64,000 nucleotides of DNA from Streptomyces sp. R302 (GTDB lineage: Bacteria; Actinomycetota; Actinomycetes; Streptomycetales; Streptomycetaceae), in contig NZ_JABBGE010000010.1 in the NCBI RefSeq assembly GCF_012927245.1, forward strand, positions 1-64,000. Direction: 5' to 3'. The notes beneath the pieces are model-generated. The model ran no database searches. It saw only the letters and a list, made by a program, of their open reading frames with translations, and was not told the DNA's origin. Every line of letters begins with the position of its first letter. The stretch's first letter is position 1. Shown piece by piece: positions 43,239 to 51,754 of the stretch. The translations under genes and the position numbers were made by a program.

Positions 43239-44741
43239 GTGAAGAGGATGTTCGTGGCTCCTGACCCGGGGCTCCTCCGGCTCAGGACCGGATTGCGCGC
43301 GGTGCTCGGCATCGCGCTCGCGGTGGCCGTCGCCGAGCTGGCCGGTTTCTCGCTGACCGCGTCGATCACCGGAGGGCTGGCGGCGCTGCTCGCCCTGTTC
43401 ACCGTCACCGACGGCACCGTCCGCGGCCAGGCCGTCACCACCCTGCTGCTGCCGCTCGCCGGCTTCCCGGTGCTCGCGCTCGCCACGCTGCTGCACGACC
43501 ACACCCTTCTGCGGGACGTCTCCTTCCTGCTGGTCGTCCTCGCCGGCGTCTACGCCCGGCGCTGGGGCCCGCGCGGCCACGCGCTCGGCATCTTCGCCTT
43601 CATGAACTTCTTCAGCACCCAGTTCCTGCACGCCCTGCCCGCCCAGCTCCCCGAGCTGTACGCGGCCGTGGGCATCGCCCTCGCGGCGGCCGGGGCCGTA
43701 CGGTTCGTGCTCTGGCCGATCGAGCGGCGCACCCCGCCGCCCGCCGCCCCCGCCCCGCTGCCCGGCAGCGGCCTCGCCCGGATCACCACCCGGCAGGCGA
43801 TCCAGGCCACCGCCGCCTGCGCCGTCGCCCTCGGCATCGGGCAGGTGCTCTCCGAGGACCGCTGGTACTGGGCCGTCGGCACCACCTGGTGGATCTTCGT
43901 GAACACGGTGTCGCGCGGAGAGACCCTGGTCCGCGGCTTCCGCCGCTTCCTCGGCACCCTCCTCGGCATCGCCGTCGGCATGGTCGTCGCCCTCCCGCTG
44001 CACGGCGCCCCGCTGCCCACCGCCCTCCTGGTGGCCGTCTGCGTCTTCGGCATCTTCTACACCGCGCCGCTCTCCTACAGCTGGATGATGCTCGCGGTCA
44101 CCGTCATGGCCGGCCTGCTCTACGGACTCCTCGGCGTCCTCGACCCGGCGCTCCTCGTGCTGCGCCTGGAGGAGACCGTCGTCGGCGCCGTCTGCGCCGC
44201 CCTCGCGGTCCTGCTGATCCTCCCGGTCACCACCCACGCCATCAACGACGCCTGGATCCAGCGCGCCCTGCGCGCGGTCCACGCGGCGACCGCCGCCTCC
44301 GAGCGGCGCCTCGCCGGCGACGAGGCCGCCGACCCGAGCCCGCACGTCGCCGAGCTCGACCTGGTGCTCGGCCGGGTGCGGCTCTCGCTCGCCCCGCTCG
44401 TCCACCCGCTGAGCCCCTTCCGGGGCCGCAAGGCCCGGGCCCGCCGGGTCCTCGCCCTGCTCGACGAGTGCGCCGCCGAGGTGCGCGGGCTCGCGGCCGT
44501 CGCCGCCGACCCCGACGCCAGCCACGACGCCCGGCTCGCCGCCGCCTGCTGGCGGGTCGAGACGGCCGTCGAGGGCCTCACCTCGTCCGGTGCGGCCCGT
44601 CCCGCGCCGGCCGCCGAGCCCGAACCGGCCGCTCAACCGGCGCCCGCCGCCCTCGGCCACGTCAGCGGCCTGGAGCGGCTGCTCGCCGCCCTCGACGAGC
44701 CGCTGCGCACTCCGCCGGGCTCCCTCCTGGTCCGCTCCTGA
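43239..44741 (+). CDS. FUSC-family (aromatic acid exporter-like) membrane protein
   Basis: About 500 residues with two bundles of membrane helices (residues 20-160 and 200-330) separated by a proline-rich linker (RRTPPPAAPAPLPG), and a cytosolic helical C-terminus. The second bundle, RWYWAVGTTWWIFV..., GFRRFLGTLLGIAVGMVV, is the FUSC pattern (AaeB/YccS-like). It may export aromatic or phenolic acids. Start is uncertain: GTG 43239 is favoured (AGGGGG 10 nt before) over ATG 43248. The 259 bp upstream show no gene. Confidence 0.82.
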   Translation: MKRMFVAPDPGLLRLRTGLRAVLGIALAVAVAELAGFSLTASITGGLAALLALFTVTDGTVRGQAVTTLLLPLAGFPVLALATLLHDHTLLRDVSFLLVVLAGVYARRWGPRGHALGIFAFMNFFSTQFLHALPAQLPELYAAVGIALAAAGAVRFVLWPIERRTPPPAAPAPLPGSGLARITTRQAIQATAACAVALGIGQVLSEDRWYWAVGTTWWIFVNTVSRGETLVRGFRRFLGTLLGIAVGMVVALPLHGAPLPTALLVAVCVFGIFYTAPLSYSWMMLAVTVMAGLLYGLLGVLDPALLVLRLEETVVGAVCAALAVLLILPVTTHAINDAWIQRALRAVHAATAASERRLAGDEAADPSPHVAELDLVLGRVRLSLAPLVHPLSPFRGRKARARRVLALLDECAAEVRGLAAVAADPDASHDARLAAACWRVETAVEGLTSSGAARPAPAAEPEPAAQPAPAALGHVSGLERLLAALDEPLRTPPGSLLVRS

Positions 44742-44763
44742 CGGACTCCGCCGACTGATCGAA

Positions 44764-44779
44764 CTTGGTCTAGACCGCC
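44764..44779. promoter_or_regulatory. DasR-responsive element (dre)-like site
   Basis: TTGGTCTAGACCGC contains the perfect palindrome GGTCTAGACC. About 12 of 16 positions match the dre consensus (A-C/G-TGGTCTAGACCA-G/C-T). It lies 60 bp before the lactonase start. DasR is the GlcNAc-responsive GntR repressor of Streptomyces. Confidence 0.65.
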
Positions 44780-44838
44780 TGCTAACGTCGCCCGCAGACG
44801 GCCGGTCGCAGCGACCGGCCCAGGGGCAGGGAGGCGCC

Positions 44839-45900
44839 GTGGGCGGGACCGACGAGACACAGGGACGGGGGACGGGGCCGGTACGCGCCTACCTCGGGTC
44901 CTTCACCTCGGCGGGCGGGCGCGGCGTGCTCGCCGCCGACGTCGCCCCGGACACCGGTGCGCTGACCGTCACCGGCGGCACCGACGCCGTCGCGGACCCC
45001 TCCTACCTCGCCCTCGCCGGCGGCGTCCTCTACGCCGTCTCCGAGACCGCCCCGGGCGCCGTCGCCGCCCTCGCCCCCGGCGGGCCCGCGCCGCGCCCGC
45101 TCGGCGCCCCCGTGCCCGTCGACGGCGCGGGCCCCACCCACCTCGCCGTCACCGCCGGCCACCTCCTCACCGCCAACTACACCTCCGGCAGCGTCAGCGC
45201 CCTGCCGCTGGGCGCGGACGGCGTCCCCGGCCCCGCCACCGCCGTCCTCCACCACGAGGGCGGCGGCCCGGTGGCGGACCGGCAGTCCGGGCCCCACGCC
45301 CACCAGGTCGTCCCCGACCCGAGCGGCCGCTGGGTCCTCACCGTGGACCTCGGCACCGACTCCGTCCGGGTCTGCGCCCTCGACCCCGCCACCGGCGCGC
45401 TGCGCCTCCACGGCGAGACCACCCTGCGGCCCGGCTACGGCCCCCGCCACCTCGCCTTCCACCCGGCCGGCGGCCATCTGTACGTCGTCGGCGAGCTGGA
45501 GCCCGCCGTCACCGTCTGCCGCTGGGACGCCCGGAACGGCGAGCTGACCCCGCTCGCGGAGATCCCGCTCGCCGACACGGACGCCGCCGGACCCGCGTAC
45601 CCCTCCGCCGTCGTCGTGGCGCCCGACGGCCGGTTCCTCTGGGTCGCCGTGCGCGGCACCGACACCATCGCCGTCCTCGTCCTCTCCCCGGCGGGCGACG
45701 AGGCGATCCGCTCCGCCACCGTCCCCTGCGGCGGCGCCTGGCCCCGCGACCTGGCCCTCGACCCGTCCGGACAGCGGCTGTACGCGGCGAACGAGCGCTC
45801 CGGCGACGTCACCTGGTTCGACGTCGAACCCGAGACCGGCACCCCCGTCAGGACCGGCTCCGTCGAGGCCCCGGCGGTCACCTGCGTCGTCTTCGGCTGA
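44839..45900 (+). CDS. Lactonase family seven-bladed beta-propeller protein
   Basis: A 353-residue protein of the 6-phosphogluconolactonase (YbhE/Pgl) propeller type. Blades are recognisable from AYLGSFTSAGGRGVLAADV, DPSYLALAGGVLYAVSE, PTHLAVTAGHLLTANYTSGSVSALPL, HAHQVVPDPSGRWVLTVDLGTDSV, PRHLAFHPAGGHLYVVGEL and PRDLALDPSGQRLYAANERSGDVTWF. The likely role is sugar-lactone hydrolysis, or simply a propeller scaffold. GTG 44839 follows GGGAGG. The dre-like site suggests control by amino-sugar supply. Confidence 0.88.
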   Translation: MGGTDETQGRGTGPVRAYLGSFTSAGGRGVLAADVAPDTGALTVTGGTDAVADPSYLALAGGVLYAVSETAPGAVAALAPGGPAPRPLGAPVPVDGAGPTHLAVTAGHLLTANYTSGSVSALPLGADGVPGPATAVLHHEGGGPVADRQSGPHAHQVVPDPSGRWVLTVDLGTDSVRVCALDPATGALRLHGETTLRPGYGPRHLAFHPAGGHLYVVGELEPAVTVCRWDARNGELTPLAEIPLADTDAAGPAYPSAVVVAPDGRFLWVAVRGTDTIAVLVLSPAGDEAIRSATVPCGGAWPRDLALDPSGQRLYAANERSGDVTWFDVEPETGTPVRTGSVEAPAVTCVVFG

Positions 45901-45947
45901 TACGGCTCCGAGGACCTGTACGGCCCCGAGGACGCACCCCGGGGACG

Positions 45948-45989
45948 CGGAAGGGCCCGCACCGACGACCGTCGGTGCGGGCCCTTCCG
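45948..45989. terminator. Bidirectional terminator, 20-bp perfect stem
   Basis: Left arm 45948-45967 (CGGAAGGGCCCGCACCGACG) pairs fully with 45970-45989 across AC. It lies between two convergent genes and has A/T-richer feet suited to both directions. Confidence 0.9.
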
Positions 45990-46003
45990 TATGCGCCGGG
46001 GCG

Positions 46004-46921
46004 TCAGTGCGCCGGGGCCGCGCCCTGCTGCGGGAGGCCGAGCACGGCCGAGTACTGCGACAGGATCAGCTTGCCGATGGCCGGGTAGGCGCCCAGCGCC
46101 TCGGCCGCCGGGCAGCCGGCCTCCTTCGAGGCCTCGTCGAGCAGGCCCTCGGCCAGCTCCGGGCCGATCAGGTACGGCGCGAGCGCCAGCTGCACCGCGC
46201 CCGCCTCGCGCAGCTGCTCGGCGACGGAGGCGATCGAGCCCTCCTGGTCGAGCGCGGCGGCCATCACCGGCACGGCGAGCCGGGCCGCGAGCAGCATGCC
46301 CGTGATGCCGGCGGCCTGGACGGCCTCCTCGCCGCCGACCGTGGCCAGGACGATGCCGTCCGCGGCCGTGGCGACGGTGAAGAGCCGGGCGCGGTCGGCG
46401 CGGGCGAGCCCGGCCTCCGACAGGCGCACGTGCAGCGCCTCGGCGAGCAGCGGGTGCGGGCCGAGCACCTCGGTCAGCTCCGCGGTGTTGCCGCTGTCCA
46501 TGACGGCCTGGCGGATCTGGCGCATGACGGCGCTGTCCGGGCCGGCGAGCAGCGGGACGGCGATCGCGGCCGGGCCCTGCGGGGCCTCGACCTCGCGGCC
46601 GGCGGCCACCGCGATCCGGTACCGCTCCTCGCGGAGCTCCGCGGCGGCGGCCAGCACGCCGGCGAGCGTCGGGTACTCCTCGCCGTCGCCGTCCACGAAA
46701 CCGATCGCGGCCTCCAGGCCGGGCAGCTCGGAACGGGCGATGCTCACCAGCTCCTCGGCCAGCGAACGTATGGCGGCCGAGGGCGCGCCGGGCACGGCGA
46801 GCACCAAGGCGGGAGCGCCCTCGGGCGCCGCCGCCGTTTCTGGGCGACGGTGCCGCCCGGACGGGCGGGGGCGCGGCATTCGTACAGGCAGGCCGTTGGC
46901 GGGCCCAGTGGGGGTGCTCAT
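46004..46921 (-). CDS. CbiX/sirohydrochlorin chelatase-like protein, possibly inactive
   Basis: A 305-residue protein with two CbiX-like halves. PGAPSAAIRSLAEELVSIARSELPGLEAAIGFVDGDG matches the first and LTEVLGPHPLLAEALHVRLSEAG the second. True chelatases begin with a GHGS/GHGT-type histidine motif; here the strand reads LVLAVPGAPS, so the metal-binding histidine is absent. A histidine is kept in GPHPLL. It might be a degenerate chelatase or have another role. The first 40 residues are Pro/Arg-rich. Confidence 0.75.
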   Translation of the reverse strand: MSTPTGPANGLPVRMPRPRPSGRHRRPETAAAPEGAPALVLAVPGAPSAAIRSLAEELVSIARSELPGLEAAIGFVDGDGEEYPTLAGVLAAAAELREERYRIAVAAGREVEAPQGPAAIAVPLLAGPDSAVMRQIRQAVMDSGNTAELTEVLGPHPLLAEALHVRLSEAGLARADRARLFTVATAADGIVLATVGGEEAVQAAGITGMLLAARLAVPVMAAALDQEGSIASVAEQLREAGAVQLALAPYLIGPELAEGLLDEASKEAGCPAAEALGAYPAIGKLILSQYSAVLGLPQQGAAPAH

Positions 46922-47092
46922 GGCGCCGCATGCTACTGGTTTTGCGGACGGGAGCGTTCGGTGAGGTGCGACCACGCGCCTTCTGCCCCTGTATGTCCGG
47001 TCGGGAGCGCGCCGGATCGTGGACCGGGCCGGCCGAGTCGCCGCCGCACGCCCCGGACCAGCGGCGATGCCCGCCGGGCGGGTGCGGCGGGG

Positions 47093-48091
47093 TCAGAGGT
47101 ACCGCAGCAGCGCGGGGTCCTCGGGCAGCCCCCGGACCCCGGCGGCGAGCCCGCCGGCGAGCGTCAGGGCGCCGTCGAGCGGATCCCCCGTGGGGGCGAC
47201 GGTCCCGACCCCGGGCAGCCGCTCGGCGAGCGCCGTCCGCAGGGGTACGAGGAGCGGGTCGCCGAGCCGGAACAGTCCGCCGGTGAGCGCCACCACCGCC
47301 GCCGGGTCCGGCGGGCAGGCCGCCTCGGCGGCCTCGGCGATGTGCCCGGCGGCCCGCTCCAGGATCCCGGCCGCGACCGGCTCGCCGTCGGCCGCGCAGG
47401 CCGCGACCTCCGGGGCGAAGGCGGCGAGGACCGCCGGCCGGTCGGTGCGCGGGTAGAGCGCGGCGGGCAGCCCGGCGGCCGGGCCGTGCAGCTTCTCGGC
47501 GCGGGCGAGCAGGGCGGGCGAACCGCCGCGCCGCCCGTCGTACGCCCGCATCGCCGCCTCCAGGCCCGCCCGGCCGATCCAGGCGCCGCTGCCGCAGTCG
47601 CCCAGGAGGTGGCCCCAGCCGTCGGCGCGGCGCCAGCCGGTCAGGTCGGTGCCGAGGGCGATCAGCCCGGTGCCGCCGGCGACGACCGCGCCGGGCCGGG
47701 TGCCGAGCGCCCCCGCGTAGGCGGTGACGGCGTCGGCGGCGAGTACCGTCCCGCGCACTCCCCACGCCTCGGCGAAGGCCCCCGGGAGGACCGCCCGCAG
47801 CTCCTCGCCGAGCGTGGCCATCCCGGCGGCGCCCACGGCCGCGGCGAGCACCGGGCGGTCCTTCCCCGCCCGGACCCGCAGCGCGGCCACGGCGGGCAGC
47901 ACGCACTCCAGGAAGTGGGCGGCGGAGATCCCGCCGGGACCGGTCCGTACGGGCCCGGGCGCGGCCGCCCGGTCGAGCACCGTCCCGTCGGCGGCCCGGG
48001 CGAGGGCCACCCGGAGCCCCGAGCCGCCCGAGTCGATGCCGACGACCACCGGGTCCGTCCGTCCGCCGCCGTGTCCGCTCCCGGAGTCCAT
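47093..48091 (-). CDS. BadF/BadG/BcrA/D-type ATPase, N-acetylglucosamine kinase-like
   Basis: A 332-residue ASKHA-fold sugar kinase. VVVGIDSGGSGLRVALA is the phosphate-1 loop, AVVAGGTGLIALG phosphate 2, and VVALTGGLFRLGDPLL the adenosine motif. GWGHLLGDCGSGAWIGR matches eukaryote-like GlcNAc kinases. It would phosphorylate GlcNAc in the cytoplasm. Two genes away, a dre-like site also points to amino-sugar control, though the link is loose. Confidence 0.9.
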   Translation of the reverse strand: MDSGSGHGGGRTDPVVVGIDSGGSGLRVALARAADGTVLDRAAAPGPVRTGPGGISAAHFLECVLPAVAALRVRAGKDRPVLAAAVGAAGMATLGEELRAVLPGAFAEAWGVRGTVLAADAVTAYAGALGTRPGAVVAGGTGLIALGTDLTGWRRADGWGHLLGDCGSGAWIGRAGLEAAMRAYDGRRGGSPALLARAEKLHGPAAGLPAALYPRTDRPAVLAAFAPEVAACAADGEPVAAGILERAAGHIAEAAEAACPPDPAAVVALTGGLFRLGDPLLVPLRTALAERLPGVGTVAPTGDPLDGALTLAGGLAAGVRGLPEDPALLRYL

Positions 48092-48180
48092 GCCGCGAAC
48101 CGTCCCTTCCCGGTGGGGGCCTGGGGCCCGCAGTCTAGGCCGGAGGGCGTTGTCGGTGTTGGCCGCTAGAGTGACGGACC

Positions 48181-48858
48181 GTGACTGCGAGACCGTTGAA
48201 CGAACTGGTGGAGCCCGGCTGGGCCAAGGCCCTGGAGCCCGTCGCGGGCCGGGTGGCCGAGATGGGCGACTTCCTGCGCGGGGAGATCGCCGCGGGCCGT
48301 ACCTATCTGCCGTCGGGGCCGAACGTGCTGCGCGCCTTCCAGCAGCCGTTCGACGACGTGCGGGTCCTGATCGTGGGTCAGGATCCCTATCCCACGCCGG
48401 GGATGGCGATCGGCCTGAGCTTCGCCGTGGCGCCCGAGGTGCGGCAGCTTCCGGGGAGCCTGCTGAACATCTTCTGGGAGATGCACACCGATCTGGGCCA
48501 CCCCCGCCCGTCGAACGGCGACCTCACCCCCTGGACCCGGCAGGGCGTCCTGCTGCTCAACAGGACCCTGACCACCTCCCCGCGCAACGCGGGCGCCCAC
48601 CGCAACAAGGGCTGGGAGGAGGTCACCGAGCAGGCCATCCGCGCTCTCGCCGCCCGCGGCAAGCCGCTGGTCTCCATCCTCTGGGGCCGCGACGCGCGCA
48701 ACGCCCGTCCGCTGCTCGGCGGTCTGCCCGCCGTCGAGTCGGCGCACCCGTCCCCGCGCTCGGCCGACCGCGGCTTCTTCGGCTCCCGGCCCTTCAGCCG
48801 GGCCAACGAGATGCTGGTCGCCCAGGGCGCCGAGCCGGTGGACTGGCTGCTGCCCTGA
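48181..48858 (+). CDS. ung: Uracil-DNA glycosylase, family 1
   Basis: A 225-residue repair enzyme removing uracil from DNA. The water-activating loop is VGQD68PYPTPGMAIGLSF, and the histidine loop SAHPSPRSADRGFFGS. LLLNRTLTT and WTRQGVLLLN are further UDG blocks. Length and order match Ung throughout. GTG 48181 is the start. Confidence 0.97.
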   Translation: MTARPLNELVEPGWAKALEPVAGRVAEMGDFLRGEIAAGRTYLPSGPNVLRAFQQPFDDVRVLIVGQDPYPTPGMAIGLSFAVAPEVRQLPGSLLNIFWEMHTDLGHPRPSNGDLTPWTRQGVLLLNRTLTTSPRNAGAHRNKGWEEVTEQAIRALAARGKPLVSILWGRDARNARPLLGGLPAVESAHPSPRSADRGFFGSRPFSRANEMLVAQGAEPVDWLLP

Positions 48859-48892
48859 GCGACGCGCCGACAGCCGTACGGCGGCCGGGCGT

Positions 48893-49975
48893 TCAGACGA
48901 CCGCCGCCCGTACGCACAGCACGTCCGGCAGGTGGGCGGCGAGCAGCTGCCAGCTGTCGCCGTCGTCGGCGCTGGCGTACAGCTCGCCGTTGCGGTTGCC
49001 GAAGTAGACGCCCGCCGGGTCGGCGTCGTCGGTGCACAGCGCGTCGCGCAGGACCGTGCCGTAGTGGTCGCCCTCAGGGAGCCCCCGGTGCAGCGGCTCC
49101 CAGCTCGCGCCGGCGTCCGTGGTGCGGTAGACGCGGCAGCGGCGCCCGGCCGGGACCCGGTCGGAGTCGGCGGTGATGGGGAAGACGTAGGCGGTGCCGG
49201 GGCGGTGCGGGTGCGCGGCGGCGGCGAAGCCGAAGTCGGAGGGGAGCGCGCCGCCGATGTCCGTCCAGCTGCCGCCGGCGTCGTCGCTGCGGTAGACGCC
49301 CCAGTGGTTCTGCAGGTAGAGCCGGTCCGGATCGCCCGCGTCCTGCGCGATCTTGTGGACGCACTGGCCGAACTCCGGGTGCGGCTCGGGCAGGAAGGGC
49401 GCCGCGACCCCGTGGTTGGACGGGGCCCAGGAGGCGCCGCCGTCCCGGCTGCGGAAGACGCCGGCGGTGGAGACGGCCACGGTGACGGCGTCGGGGTCGC
49501 GCGCGTCGGTGACGACCGTGTGCACGGCCTCGCCCCCGCCGCCCGGGACCCATGCCGAGCGGCTCGGGTGCTCCCAGAGCGGCCGGACCAGGGAGAAGGA
49601 GGCACCGCCGTCCTCGGAGCGGAAGAGCGCGGCCGGTTCGGTGCCCGCGTAGACGACGCCGGGGGAGTGGGCGGGGGCCGGGTGGAGCTGCCAGACGCGC
49701 TCCAGCGAGGCGCCGGTGTCCTGGGGGAACGTGACGGCGGGCGTGGGCGGTTCGGTCCAGGTCCGGCCCAGGTCGTCGGAGTGGAAGACGGACGGGCCCC
49801 AGTGGGAGCTGTCGCCGCCGACCAGCAGCCGGGGGGTGTCCGGCCGGGTGTCGATGGCCACCGAGTAGACGGCCTGGGCGGGGAAGTGGGGATCGTCGAA
49901 CTCCCAGCGCCCGTCGTGCCTGCGGCCGATGAAGAGTCCCTTGCGGGTGCCTACGGTGAGAAGTACGTCGGGCAT
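48893..49975 (-). CDS. Sialidase/VPS10-like beta-propeller protein
   Basis: A 360-residue propeller with repeated Asp-box motifs (S-x-D-x-G-x-x-W/F): HSDDLGRTWTE, SEDGGASFSLV, SRDGGASWAP, SDDAGGSWTD, TTDAGASWEP, ASADDGDSWQLL. The cytosolic N-terminus MPDVLLTVGTRKGLFIG and lack of a signal sequence fit the exo-alpha-sialidase-like proteins widespread in actinobacteria. No catalytic sialidase residues are obvious. Confidence 0.88.
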   Translation of the reverse strand: MPDVLLTVGTRKGLFIGRRHDGRWEFDDPHFPAQAVYSVAIDTRPDTPRLLVGGDSSHWGPSVFHSDDLGRTWTEPPTPAVTFPQDTGASLERVWQLHPAPAHSPGVVYAGTEPAALFRSEDGGASFSLVRPLWEHPSRSAWVPGGGGEAVHTVVTDARDPDAVTVAVSTAGVFRSRDGGASWAPSNHGVAAPFLPEPHPEFGQCVHKIAQDAGDPDRLYLQNHWGVYRSDDAGGSWTDIGGALPSDFGFAAAAHPHRPGTAYVFPITADSDRVPAGRRCRVYRTTDAGASWEPLHRGLPEGDHYGTVLRDALCTDDADPAGVYFGNRNGELYASADDGDSWQLLAAHLPDVLCVRAAVV

Positions 49976-50098
49976 GGGGCCCACCTCCAGGACGCCGTTG
50001 TCGCGGATACGGGCCAGTCTGCACCCGGCCACTGACAACGGCTCCTGGGACACCCCGCGACCGGTCGGTCGCGAGGTGTCACGGGCGAGGGTGTCGGG

Positions 50099-51178
50099 TC
50101 AGATCGCCCAGGCGTACTGCGGCGGCGTGAGGGTGGCGGCGCCCAGCTCGCGCGCGGCCCGGCGCGGCCAGGAGGCGTCGCGGAGCAGCTCGCGGCCGAG
50201 CAGGACCGCGTCCGCCTCGCCGTTGGCGAGGATCTTCTCGGCCTGCGCGGGTTCGGTGATGAGGCCGACGGCGGCGACCGGCAGTCCGGTCTCGGCCTTG
50301 ACGCGGGCGGCGAAGGGCACCTGGTAGCCGGGGCCGACGGGGATCGCGGCGGGCCCGCCGTTGCCGCCGCTGGAGACGTCGAGCAGGTCGACGCCGTGCT
50401 CGCGCAGCAGGGCGGCGAAGCGGACGGTCTCGTCCGGGGTCCACCCTGCCTCCTCCAGCCAGTCGGTGGCCGAGATGCGGAAGAAGAGCGGCAGTTCCGC
50501 GGGCCAGACGGCGCGGACCGCGTCGACGACCTCCAGGGCGAGCCGGGTGCGGTTCTCGAAGGAGCCGCCGTAGCCGTCGGTGCGGTGGTTGCTGTGCGGG
50601 GAGAGGAACTCGCCGATCAGGTAGCCGTGGGCGCCGTGCACCTCGGCGACCTCGAAGCCGGCGGCCAGGGCGCGGCGGGCGGCGGCCGCGAACTGTCCGA
50701 CGATCTCGCGGATGGCGTCCTCGGTCAGCTCGGTGGGCACCGGGTAGCCCTCGTCGAAGGGGAGCGGGCTCGGCGCGACCGGCTGCCAGGCCTCCTCGGC
50801 CGGGGCGGGCCCGCGGCCGAGCCAGGGGCGCTGGGTGGCGGCCTTGCGGCCGGCGTGCGCGAGCTGGATGCCCGGGACGGTGCCCTGCGCCTTGAGGAAG
50901 GAGGCGATCCGGCGCAGCGCCTCGGTCTGGGTGTCGTTCCACAGGCCCAGGTCGGCGGGGCTGATGCGGCCCTCGGGGGCGACGGCGGTGGCCTCGACCA
51001 GGATCAGTCCGGCGCCTCCGGTGGCCCGGGAGCCGTAGTGGGCCAAGTGCCAGTCGGTGGCGACGCCCGCGTTCGGCCCGAAGACCTCCGCCGAGTACTG
51101 GCACATCGGCGCCATCCACACGCGGTTGGGGACGGTCAGGGAGCGGAGGGTGTAGGGCTCGAAGAGGGCGGCGCTCAT
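50099..51178 (-). CDS. Old yellow enzyme, YqjM/NamA-type ene-reductase
   Basis: A 359-residue FMN oxidoreductase. C26 (WMAPMCQYSA) equals the redox-tuning cysteine of YqjM. HAGRKA, EVHGAHGYLIGEFLSPHSNHRTDGYGGS and LLDVSSGG complete the FMN and substrate sites. It reduces activated alkenes with NADPH. Divergent from an ArsR gene; the 160 bp between hold overlapping promoters and palindromes. Confidence 0.95.
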   Translation of the reverse strand: MSAALFEPYTLRSLTVPNRVWMAPMCQYSAEVFGPNAGVATDWHLAHYGSRATGGAGLILVEATAVAPEGRISPADLGLWNDTQTEALRRIASFLKAQGTVPGIQLAHAGRKAATQRPWLGRGPAPAEEAWQPVAPSPLPFDEGYPVPTELTEDAIREIVGQFAAAARRALAAGFEVAEVHGAHGYLIGEFLSPHSNHRTDGYGGSFENRTRLALEVVDAVRAVWPAELPLFFRISATDWLEEAGWTPDETVRFAALLREHGVDLLDVSSGGNGGPAAIPVGPGYQVPFAARVKAETGLPVAAVGLITEPAQAEKILANGEADAVLLGRELLRDASWPRRAARELGAATLTPPQYAWAI

Positions 51179-51238
51179 CGGGGACTCCGTTTCGGGACGG
51201 CCGGGTGCCGGGCGGGGGGAGGCCCGGCGGGATGCTCG

Positions 51239-51292
51239 TACGATACCCATCGTAGTACGGCGACTGTCAAACTACGAGGATCCTCGTACAAT
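51239..51292. promoter_or_regulatory. Overlapping divergent promoters with ArsR operator candidates
   Basis: Plus strand: CTGTCA (51264-51269), 17 nt, TACAAT (51287-51292). Minus strand: a perfect TTGACA lies on the same bases (complement of 51265-51270), with a TATCGT-type -10 19 nt away. Palindromes TACGAGGATCCTCGTA (51273-51288) and TACGAT-ACCC-ATCGTA (51239-51254) cover the two spacer/-10 regions. Confidence 0.75.
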
Positions 51293-51338
51293 GGAGGCCG
51301 CTCGGTACGACCCCTCCGGAGAAAGTGGAGCCGCCGCC

Positions 51339-51731
51339 ATGACGTCCCCCGCCAGCACCCGCCTCCTGGAGCACCCCGCGCGCGAGGAGATCCGCCTGGA
51401 GACCGTCCTGCATGCGCTCTCGGACGCCGTGCGGCTGCGGATCGTCCGCGAACTGGCCGCCGCGGAGACCGAGCTGAGCTGCTCGTACTTCGTCCTCCCG
51501 GTCACCAAGTCGACCACCACCCACCACTTCCGGGTGCTCCGCGAGGCCGGCGTCATCCGGCAGGACTACCGCGGCACCGCCAAGCTCAACTGCCTGCGCC
51601 GCGACGACCTCGACGCCCTCTTCCCCGGCCTCCTCGACACCGTCCTGGCGGCGGCCGAGGCCCAGTCCGCCCGCCAGGACCCGGCCGGGGCGGCCGAAGG
51701 TGCCGGACTCACAGCGACCGCAACCGGTTGA
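51339..51731 (+). CDS. ArsR family transcriptional repressor
   Basis: A 130-residue winged-helix regulator: VLHALSDAVRLRIVRELAAAE, then the recognition part LPVTKSTTTHHFRVLREAGVIRQDYRGTAKLNCLRRDDLDALFPGLL. Metal-binding ELCVCD-type cysteines are absent (a lone SCSYF is present), so it is probably not a metal sensor. The ATG at 51291 overlaps the presumed -10 box, so 51339 is preferred. It likely controls itself and the ene-reductase. Confidence 0.9.
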   Translation: MTSPASTRLLEHPAREEIRLETVLHALSDAVRLRIVRELAAAETELSCSYFVLPVTKSTTTHHFRVLREAGVIRQDYRGTAKLNCLRRDDLDALFPGLLDTVLAAAEAQSARQDPAGAAEGAGLTATATG

Positions 51732-51754
51732 TCACAGCGACCGCATCCGGTTGA
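51709..51754. repeat. 23-bp tandem duplication over two convergent stop codons
   Basis: 51709-51731 and 51732-51754 are adjacent copies of TCACAGCGACCGCAACCGGT-TGA differing by one base. The first copy codes the ArsR C-terminus on plus, the second the DUF305 C-terminus (NRMRSL) on minus. Confidence 0.92.
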
